Below are positions 6,970-14,071 of a stretch of DNA of 19,134 nucleotides, piece after piece. Location of the stretch: contig JWZX01001922.1 in NCBI GenBank assembly GCA_001275005.1, positions 1 through 19,134 on the forward strand. The letters run 5' to 3'. Every line of letters starts with the position of its first letter. Positions within the stretch are counted from its first letter, which is position 1. The notes under the pieces are model-generated. The model worked only from the letters and a program-made list of their open reading frames with translations. It had not been told where the DNA came from and made no database searches. Both the position numbers and the translations under genes were made by a program. The DNA is from Chrysochromulina tobinii (lineage: Eukaryota > Haptophyta > Prymnesiales > Chrysochromulinaceae).

Positions 6970-9900
6970 ATGACATTGCGCAGCCTCTTCGGCCTGCGCT
7001 CGTCCAAAAAAGAGGGCGGCAGGGACCCCGGTGCGTCGGCATCGTCGTCATCACCAGCCGAGGCCCTCGCCCAAAAGATATTGGCGGAGCTTGCCGGCCT
7101 CGACCACCGTGCCGTCGGGCTGCATGCCCGCCGGAAGCATGGCGCGCAGCTTGCCAAGCTGCTCAACGACGTGCATGGCGAGCAGGAGACGCGGATGGTG
7201 CTAGCGGTGCTGGCCAAGGCAAACCTGGCGTTTCGGCTCCTTGCCGTGCTCGATGAAAACGATGAAGACCACTTTGAACCAGACGATGATAGGTCAGACG
7301 AGGGCAACGATGCCGACATGGTGCTCTGCAAGTCAATGCTCTCGTGCCTGGCGTCGTACGCGTACCTGGGCGGCGCGTTGCAGATTCAGGCGGCTGGCGG
7401 TGTCATGCACTTGCTCCGGTTCATGAGCCACGACGATGCGACCGCGCGGGCGTATGCGTGTGCGGCGATGCAGAACGCGACGGTCTTCCTCGAGCTGCTC
7501 GACGTCAAGTCGCTAGGCTCGGATGAGCTGAATGAGCTCACGCGGCTTTGCGAGCACAAGGACGCGAGCATCGCGGAGCCCGCGCGCTTGGTCCGCGCCA
7601 ACCTCGAGCACGACCGGCGCTTCCAAGAGGGCGCCGTCGACGTGCAGAAGGTGGCAGCAGAGCTCGAGGAGCTCGGCGAGAAGGAGCGCGCGAGCCCGGC
7701 GCCGGTGCGCGCGAAGCCGGGCGGCAGGTGGTGGGAGGAGGCACAGACGCTGCAGGCGCTCGTGCTGCACGCGCCCGCGACGCCCGCGACGCCCGAGCTC
7801 GAGGAGGTAGAGGTCGTCCTACGGCTCGGCGCGAGCGGTTACGGCCTCGTGCTCCAATCCGCCGCCCACGTGAAGACGCGCTCGATACGGCGCGCCGCGA
7901 CACTCCAAAAGGCGGCCTCCGCCCTGATCAAATTCCTCGCCCAGAAGAAGGCCGCCGAGGCCGCCGCCGCCGCTGCACCTGCACCTGCGCCTGAGCCCGC
8001 GGTCGTTCCAGTGGATCGCTCCGAGGTGGCGGAGATGAAGTTGGGGGCTCTGCGCGAGGCGCTCGCCCAGCGCGGGCTGAGCACCGACGGAAAGAAGAAG
8101 GAGCTCCAAGAACGCCTGCTCGAGGCCCTCGAGGCCACGCCCGCCGCGCCGCCGCCCTCCAAAGACGGCGCAGCGGTCCTTGGCGCGGGTGCGCCGCGGG
8201 CGGGCGTAGCCGTTGGCGCGGGAGCGGTGGCAGCGCGCGTGATCCAGCAGAAGGGTTCAGCCGCCGCCACTACACCTGCGCCCGAGCCCAGCGCGCCCGC
8301 GGTCGTTCCAGTGGATCGCTCCGAGGTGGCGGAGATGAAGGTGGGGGCTCTGCGCGAGGCGCTCGACCAGCGTGGGCTGAGCACCGACGGAAAGAAGAAG
8401 GAGCTCCAAGAACGCCTGCTCGAGGCCCTCGAGGCCGAGCTTGCCTCCCTGGCCGCCGCCCCGGCCGACGCCCCGGCCGACGCCCCGGCCGACGCCCCGG
8501 CCGAAGCACCGCCCGCGCCCAAGGCGTCGCCAGTGCTGGTGACGGCGGTCGATCCTCTCTCGCTCAACTCGCTGCTCGTGGTGCGCGGCGACGAGGTACT
8601 CGAGGTGGATGGCGTGGACGTGCGTGGCAACCTCGCACAGGCGAGCATGCGCTTTCAAGAGCACGCGGGGCTGCAGCCCAACGTGCCTCTCCGACTGCGC
8701 CTACTCCGGCGGCGCCACGGCCATCCGTTGCTGCCGGCCTCAGAGGAAGTTCACCAGCCCGACCCATGGAAGACGATTCATGCGACGCTCGCGATGCTCG
8801 ACGAGCAGGTGCTGAGGGTGGTCGACCCCAAGCAGCTCGACTTGCAGCCCACGCCCATGCCCACGCCACAGCCCACTCCCTCTCCCACTCCCAAGCCCAC
8901 TCCCCCCCCTACCGGCGGCGGCGCTGGCGCGGCGCCAGCTCAGGTCCTGGCGCGAGTCTTGCAAGAGGTGACCCCCGACCTTGGTGCGACGGCCGCCGCG
9001 GCGCCTGCAGCGGCGACGGCGGCGACGGCGGGCGAGGGTGCTGTCGCCGACGATGAGCCCGCGCTCGCTCCGGCGTGCCAACCCAAGAATCGCTCCCCAG
9101 CCGCGGTCGCGGCACGTCAGCTGGGTGAGCCTATCGCTCTCAACGGCCTCTCGCTCAGTGCCCAGGCGGCGCAGCGACTCGTCGATCGTGCGTGGGAGCG
9201 GATGCTCGTGCTCAAGTTGAGGCTCAACCTGGCGGACGGAGAGACGGTCGAGCTCACGGGCCGGCAGGTCGTCGGTCTGCACACCGCCGCCGAGGCCTCC
9301 GCAGAGAAACAGATCGCCATCGTGCACGCGGGAGTGCGAGTGCTCCTCACGGCGCATGCACTCGGCGTGCTCAAGCAGCGCCTCGAAGCCAAGAGTCTGG
9401 CCGCGGTCGACCCGGCCCTGATCAGCGCGCCCGACGCTGTGCTCGCCGCACGATTGAGTCGTCGGGAAGACGGGCGCACGCGCCCCACCGAGGCCGACCC
9501 CCAGTCGCGCGCGGCGGCGGTCGAAGCCGAGGCGGCCGAGGCGGTCGAGTGCACGTTCGTCTTTTTGGACGCGGCGCGTCTGCGGAGCGCGGAGCTGAAG
9601 GCGCTCCCCTCGTACCGCGAGATCATGCTCAATCACCCCGATTGGCATGTCGAGCGCACCCTCTCCATCGACGACGCGTCCGCCGAGCCTTCGGCGCTCC
9701 GTTCGATACTGGCCGTCTCCCATCGGCGGGAGATGGACGAGGTGCCTGATCCAACGGGCGCGAAGCTCGCGGCGATCCAGCGCCACTTGGAACGACACCC
9801 CGAGATCGAGCTCGTCTGGTACGACCATTCATGCCTGCCTTCCGACCACACCATCCAAGACTATGAGTCCCTCGTAGCCCCCAAGCTGCCCGAGAATCAG

Positions 9901-10386
9901 CGTCTTGAGCTGCGCCGCATGCGCGACGCGATGCGCGAATGCGCGTGCCTTCCATTCTTATGCGCGAGTTGCCTGCTTCTCGTGGACGGCGGCTACTGCG
10001 CGCGCTTCTGGACGCAACTCGAGGCATGGCTCTCGCTCCAGCGCGCCACATCCGCCGGTTTCGTCGACGAGCGCACGCGTGCCCGCTGCACCATCGAGCT
10101 CCTCCCCAACGAGCCTGAGTTCCTTCGCACGCTGCTCGCCGAGGTGTTGGCGGCCAAGACAGCGACGCAGGCGTGCGAGATGCTGCGCTCACCGCGCGTG
10201 CCCGTCGGGCACGCGGAGGACAAGCACGCGCAGCTCGCCAAGCTCGAGCGCCTCGACGCATGGCTGCGCGGCACGGTCCGCAGGAGAGTGCCTGCGCTCG
10301 TGCCAAGCGTCGTGGGAGACGCGCACGCTTTTTCGGCGGAGGAGGCCGACGAGGGCGAGGCTGGACAGGCGCTCCAGATTGTGTAG
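6970..10386 (+). CDS. ARM-like / 2x SAP / PDZ-like / TIR-like domain protein
   Basis: The protein is 1138 aa in one uninterrupted frame. Residues 30-220 are helical and ARM-repeat-like (GGALQIQAAGGVMHLLRFM, ATARAYACAAMQNA). Two SAP motifs (347-389 and 447-489) are nearly identical; SAP helices usually bind DNA or chromatin. An ADAP repeat (498-512) follows. Residues 520-582 look PDZ-like (VLVTAVDPLSLNSLLVVRGDE). A Pro/Thr linker occupies 626-649. The C-terminal domain (about 860-1030) carries ILAVSHRRE, VWYDHSCLPS, LLLVDGGYCARFWTQLEAWLS, the pattern of a TIR/HET-like family common in algal genomes. The usual VSHRW tryptophan is Arg here. E1018 occupies the position of the TIR catalytic glutamate. 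There is no signal peptide or membrane segment, so it is soluble, possibly nuclear. Function is unknown; signalling or defence is inferred from the TIR-like end. Confidence 0.75.
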   Translation: MTLRSLFGLRSSKKEGGRDPGASASSSSPAEALAQKILAELAGLDHRAVGLHARRKHGAQLAKLLNDVHGEQETRMVLAVLAKANLAFRLLAVLDENDEDHFEPDDDRSDEGNDADMVLCKSMLSCLASYAYLGGALQIQAAGGVMHLLRFMSHDDATARAYACAAMQNATVFLELLDVKSLGSDELNELTRLCEHKDASIAEPARLVRANLEHDRRFQEGAVDVQKVAAELEELGEKERASPAPVRAKPGGRWWEEAQTLQALVLHAPATPATPELEEVEVVLRLGASGYGLVLQSAAHVKTRSIRRAATLQKAASALIKFLAQKKAAEAAAAAAPAPAPEPAVVPVDRSEVAEMKLGALREALAQRGLSTDGKKKELQERLLEALEATPAAPPPSKDGAAVLGAGAPRAGVAVGAGAVAARVIQQKGSAAATTPAPEPSAPAVVPVDRSEVAEMKVGALREALDQRGLSTDGKKKELQERLLEALEAELASLAAAPADAPADAPADAPAEAPPAPKASPVLVTAVDPLSLNSLLVVRGDEVLEVDGVDVRGNLAQASMRFQEHAGLQPNVPLRLRLLRRRHGHPLLPASEEVHQPDPWKTIHATLAMLDEQVLRVVDPKQLDLQPTPMPTPQPTPSPTPKPTPPPTGGGAGAAPAQVLARVLQEVTPDLGATAAAAPAAATAATAGEGAVADDEPALAPACQPKNRSPAAVAARQLGEPIALNGLSLSAQAAQRLVDRAWERMLVLKLRLNLADGETVELTGRQVVGLHTAAEASAEKQIAIVHAGVRVLLTAHALGVLKQRLEAKSLAAVDPALISAPDAVLAARLSRREDGRTRPTEADPQSRAAAVEAEAAEAVECTFVFLDAARLRSAELKALPSYREIMLNHPDWHVERTLSIDDASAEPSALRSILAVSHRREMDEVPDPTGAKLAAIQRHLERHPEIELVWYDHSCLPSDHTIQDYESLVAPKLPENQRLELRRMRDAMRECACLPFLCASCLLLVDGGYCARFWTQLEAWLSLQRATSAGFVDERTRARCTIELLPNEPEFLRTLLAEVLAAKTATQACEMLRSPRVPVGHAEDKHAQLAKLERLDAWLRGTVRRRVPALVPSVVGDAHAFSAEEADEGEAGQALQIV
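7995..8436 (+). repeat. 300-bp-spaced duplication of the SAP coding unit
   Basis: 7995-8136 and 8295-8436 are 142-bp copies with only 3 mismatches, exactly 300 bp apart, so the frame is kept. The near identity, including synonymous positions, points to a recent duplication or ongoing gene conversion. Confidence 0.95.
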
Positions 10387-10637
10387 GCGCAGGCAGCAAA
10401 GTCTCCGAGCACCGTCCACCGAGGTGCGAGGACCGAGCCGCTCAAAACAGATACTTGTAACAGTCGGGGGAGTCGGGCAGTGCGCGGCGAGAGGCGCGCC
10501 AGGGTTGTCAATAGCTCAATACACACCCTCGCGGATGGCTGCGGCCGACTGGCCGCTTTCGGGCACCAGAAAAAGCCGCGCCCTCTTTTCACGACTCCGA
10601 AGTGTGAAGGAGCGAAGTCCGCGAACTCGCCTTCGTC

Positions 10638-11453
10638 ATGCACCCGGGAAAGCCGACGATTCTCGAGGTGCTTGTTGCATCTGCATCGGACGCGCAGGCG
10701 GTGGCCGCCTACTGCGTGTTAATTGGGTTCCTACACGTCTCCTTATCGGCGCTCCTCACCGGCCCCGAGTTTGTCCAGCGCAGCAAGAGGATCCAGGTCG
10801 CACAGTCCGCCGTCAACTTGGGCCTGACGGGCACGCTCGCCTTACTATACGCGTCGGTGCTCATCACGGAGTCGACGAGCTACTCGCTCCTTGGCGACGA
10901 GGGCGCCGCGTCGCGTGTGTTTGGAAAGTTCACCGACGAGGCCGTGCTTGCGATGCACCTGAACTTCGCGATGGTCCTCTACGAGTGCTTCCTTTACGCG
11001 CTCCTTGGCAAGTCGCTCGACCTGTGGGCGCATCACGTGCTCGGCATCATTCTGCTTACGCTCACCCTGCGCAGTGGCCAGTGCGGCATCTACCTCGCGT
11101 GGGCCGGCATTTCCGAGGGCACGAGCGTCAACTTGTCCCTGCGCAATCTGCTGCTCGAGAGCGGCATGAAGAAGTCGCGGATCTACGTGGTGAACGGGCT
11201 GCTGCTCTGGCTGAGCTTTCTGGTGCTGCGCGTCCTCAACCTTGCCGTTTTGAGCTGGCGCATCATGCGCGACGTGTTCGTGGTGCTGCCCGCAGCGAGA
11301 CTCGAGGCAGAGGCGGACCCGGTGCTGCGCTACATGGATCTCTTTGCAAGCGTCTTTATCTGGGCGCTCTCGACGTGGTGGTTTTACAAGATCACACTCG
11401 GCGTGATGGACGGTCTCCGAAAAGGCAAGAAGTTGAAGCTGGATGAGGAATGA
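10638..11453 (+). CDS. TLC-domain (TRAM/LAG1/CLN8) membrane protein
   Basis: The protein is 271 aa with about seven hydrophobic segments (near 21-42, 57-76, 102-123, 130-147, 150-168, 182-207, 232-256). The layout fits the TLC fold: H-L-N-F..LYE in segment 3, then D-L-W-A-H-H (H132, H133), then ISEGTSVNLSLRNLL with E160, corresponding to the conserved His pair and later Glu/Ser of TLC proteins. The tail is basic then acidic (KGKKLKLDEE) and faces the cytosol if the topology is typical. TLC proteins include ceramide synthases and lipid-sensing or lipid-moving proteins. This one lacks the homeobox and full Lag1 motif of ceramide synthases, so it is closer to TLCD-type proteins of lipid membranes. 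It is 251 bp downstream of the SAP/TIR-like gene on the same strand; co-regulation is possible but not shown. Confidence 0.8.
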   Translation: MHPGKPTILEVLVASASDAQAVAAYCVLIGFLHVSLSALLTGPEFVQRSKRIQVAQSAVNLGLTGTLALLYASVLITESTSYSLLGDEGAASRVFGKFTDEAVLAMHLNFAMVLYECFLYALLGKSLDLWAHHVLGIILLTLTLRSGQCGIYLAWAGISEGTSVNLSLRNLLLESGMKKSRIYVVNGLLLWLSFLVLRVLNLAVLSWRIMRDVFVVLPAARLEAEADPVLRYMDLFASVFIWALSTWWFYKITLGVMDGLRKGKKLKLDEE

Positions 11454-12849
11454 GAGGAAAGACTGTGGACCCTATCTCATGGACCCGCGGCATCTCCATG
11501 TCGATCGTCACGATGCAGCCGCCGCCCGCTGCCGCCCGCCGCCCCGCACCCAACCCGCCTGGTCCGAGGCCCCACCCGTCCGGCCTAGCGATCCAGTCAA
11601 GAGGTCACAACGAGCTTAGACGTGCCAACTCGGCCACACTGTCCCGGCGCCAAGGTGAGCAGATGAACGACTCGCACATTTTCCTTCTTGTGTCGTTATA
11701 CCAAAGGAAGTCGTTGCAAGCGAAGTCGAAGTGCGACCGACTCTGCTTTCTCTCGTCTGGGAAAGCTCGCGTCCCACGCCAGTTCGGTTAAGGAATGTTA
11801 TGGTATACGAGAGTGGGAGGGGAAGTATTGCGATCGCGTTGATGCTTTTAACTTCGCGCTCCCATTTAAACTGCAGACGGAACCCCGCGGGCCGCGTATA
11901 GGCCGCGTTTAACATACTTTGGAGAGGCCGCGCAGGCAGGGTCGCGTGTCGTAGACATCTAGGACGACGGACGACACCTCGGACGTAGCCTGGCCCGGCT
12001 CGTCGTTCCCCGATCCATTGGACTCTATAGCGCCATCATGCATGCTCGATGAAGATGATGCAGATGAAGACGACGTGCTGCGAAAGCGTCGAGGCACTCT
12101 CGTTATGCGCAGTCCTCGTCCGGACCTCGCCGCGCTCACATCTTCGACGAGATGGCTCTGGCCTGGAGTTCCAAACTCGAGGCCATGGCCTCGGGATATG
12201 CGACTGCGACTGGAAGGTAAGCGCATGCCGGACGGGAAGAAGCGGCGATTGCGTGTGATGAGACTTGTGCGGACCAACCGCAAACTTCGGCAAACTTGTC
12301 TTGTGGAATTCTCACTATTGTGCATGGTGGTACTTTGCACGAGTTTATCGTACTGTACTTGTTCTGCAGTACTCTGGATGCACGCTACTGTCATGGCTCG
12401 CGATTGGTGTGTGCACACGTGGGTGACTGTGCACGCGTCTCGCGTGCAGACGGCGCGGGTGAGCGGCCCGCCGGCCGCGCGCGTTGGGGGCATGGTTGGG
12501 GGGTACGTTCGTGGAACGAACCGCCCCTCATATTGAACGAAATTTGAGAACGCGACACGGAACACGCGCGGAGCTGAAACAAACGCTACAATACTGTACA
12601 CGAAGTCAAGTCAAGTCTATACAAGTATACATAAACAACAGACAACCATACGGAAGCCTATCGAATGTGCTTGACTTGACTTGACTTGACTTGACTACAC
12701 GAAGTCGTTTCTGTGCTGGTCTTTTCCTCCACGAAATCCGTGACCATGCTGGGTGTGTGAACGTTAACACGACACGACGGTGTGTTCCTCTTGCCGCTTG
12801 ACCCCAACAGTTAAGCGGCCATGAAAGAGCTACCACATATTTCGTGTTT
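11454..12849. other. Intergenic stretch with no supportable gene
   Basis: 1.4 kb between the TLC gene and the right inverted-repeat arm. Open frames are short or disagree with each other, and none shows a recognisable domain. It holds a small MITE-like insertion (12597-12706), a 7-bp-stem hairpin GCCGCTT/AAGCGGC (12793-12819) and several GATGA-rich codon-like runs near 12045-12075. Composition is less GC-rich than the genes. Confidence 0.6.
12597..12706. mobile_element. MITE-like 88-bp insertion with an 11-bp flanking duplication
   Basis: TACACGAAGTC occurs at 12597-12607 and again at 12696-12706. Between the copies the ends are inverted: AAGTCAAGTCAAGT (12603-12616) on the left, overlapping the flank, and (CTTGA)5 (12670-12695) on the right. 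The core is AT-rich. It looks like a miniature inverted-repeat element with a target-site duplication. A shorter related motif, CTTGACTTGACTTC, occurs near 13516. Confidence 0.55.
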
Positions 12850-13327
12850 CGACTGTCTCGACGACACGCTGATCGCTATCTTTAGAGGTGCGACTATGCG
12901 TTGCGTACTGTCGTCTACCGTATCCCTTGTACCGTATACGAGTTAAAGGTAATAGTAACGTGACCGCCGCGACGTCTTCGTCTAAACGTGCGGGTTAGTG
13001 CGAAAGGTTATTGTAGGTTAGATGCAGCAGGGCACGTGTCCCACGAGGCACGTACGACGTTCCGGCCGGCGGTCGACCGGCTACCGCTGCCGCGGCGCGG
13101 CGCTTGCTTATGATGCAGCAGCACCTCGTCCGGTTGTATTTGGTCGCAGTTACGTTCTATCCTTCTATGGTGAAGCACGCACAATTCAATCTGCATGCAC
13201 CGTACGACCGCGACCACACAGCGCCAGTTTTTGTGTTTCATGTGGTAGTGGCTGGTCAGTGCGCGTTGTCGATTCACCCTTTTCGCAATTCGAAGTTGTT
13301 TCATAGATGAGAACACCTTTTTGCGTA
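12850..13327 (-). repeat. Right arm of long inverted repeat
   Basis: This is the reverse complement of the left arm (4723-5445), with the 44-bp and 29-bp perfect blocks at 13050-13093 and 13267-13295. The inner edge is CGACTGTCTCG (from 12850), matching 5445 and leftwards. The outer edge is CCTTTTTGCGTA (ends about 13327). Point differences and small indels are spread along it, so the two arms are old or no longer homogenised. Confidence 0.85.
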
Positions 13328-13696
13328 CCGGTAGGTTACCGGTAAAAAGACACCGGGTACCGGTACAGTCCCGTGTGTCCCGTGTGTGTCCCGGCTCCCC
13401 CGGTGTCGCGCCGCGTGGCTCTGGCTCGGATTGCTTGCGCGCCCTCGCCTCGCGCTTCGCCACCTTCACTAAATCGAGTGATACGTATCCTCGAATGCTC
13501 CCCCCGGTGTCCTGCCTTGACTTGACTTCATAGGCCCTTCCTACGGTCATGTACTGTACTACTGTTTTATGTATCGGGACTGCGTGTGTCCCGGCTCCCC
13601 CGGTGTCTTTTACCGGGGTTGTGTGGTCTGTGTGCCTTTGTGCGTCCGCGTGTCCCGTGTGTCCCGTGTGTGTCCCGGGCTCCCGGCTCCCCCATT
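13326..13696. repeat. Dispersed GTGTGTCCCGG / TACCGGTA repeats
   Basis: CCCGTGTGTCCCGTGTGTG plus CCCGGCTCCCCCGGTGTC is present at 13371-13407, in part at 13583-13607, and again at 13648-13696. TACCGGTA palindromes cluster just left of these. The block directly abuts the right inverted-repeat arm. Confidence 0.75.
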
Positions 13697-14071
13697 GTGT
13701 TTTCCTTTCGTCCATGCTTACAAATGCTTACCGCCAACCCTAACCCACACAGACCTACCAGCCAGACTGCCCGGGCTCAAAGTAGTAGCCTGTCGGAGCG
13801 AGTGTCTGACGCACGTGCCTTACCGCCCGTCACATGTCAACGTCTCCGTCCACGCCAAATTATCACTGCCTCCACTCCCGCGACTTTCTCCCCACCCTGC
13901 CCACCGGCAGCGATATCGGCCCTGTGAGCCATGTGTGTTTTCTCGTGCCTCCGTAACAGGCTCCTCAGCTCTTCCCCAGCGTCAGCTCCCTTGCCTCATT
14001 CAGGTGGGCCCGTCTCTGGGCCTGACTCTGAGTGTTTGGCCACGCTCGTTTTTGGCTCACTCTTTTCTTGT
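13328..14071. other. Repeat-rich spacer without a gene
   Basis: 744 bp between the inverted repeat and the 3' end of the recombinase/helicase gene. The left part has clustered TACCGGTA palindromes (13326-13362). Three diverged copies of GTGTGTCCCGGCTCCCC lie near 13370-13410, 13583-13610 and 13648-13696. From 13697 to 14071 it is unique, C-rich sequence where I see nothing coding. Confidence 0.6.

Larger units (their letters stand above)
4723..13327. mobile_element. 8.6-kb segment bounded by long inverted repeats, three genes inside
   Basis: Left arm 4723-5445 and right arm 12850-13327 are reverse-complement related in the same order from end to end. Both outer tips carry TACGCAAAAGG-type sequence. 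The genes inside are a UBA/zinc-finger protein, an ARM/SAP/TIR-like protein and a TLC protein. I see no transposase, integrase or polymerase inside and no convincing target-site duplication. It may be a non-autonomous element carrying host genes, or two copies of one repeat in opposite orientation that happen to flank these genes. Confidence 0.5.

Noticed and set aside
9905-11446. 513-codon plus-strand open frame spanning the end of the SAP/TIR-like gene and the TLC gene
   Set aside because: It overlaps two genes with recognisable domains in other frames and itself shows only Arg/Ser/Ala-rich sequence without domains.
11909-12601. 230-codon minus-strand open frame
   Set aside because: Ser/Arg-rich, no domain, and overlapping plus-strand frames are just as long. 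A short plus-strand stretch near 12150-12210 (IFDEMALAWSSKLEAMASG) followed by GTAAGC looks exon-like but cannot be linked to anything.
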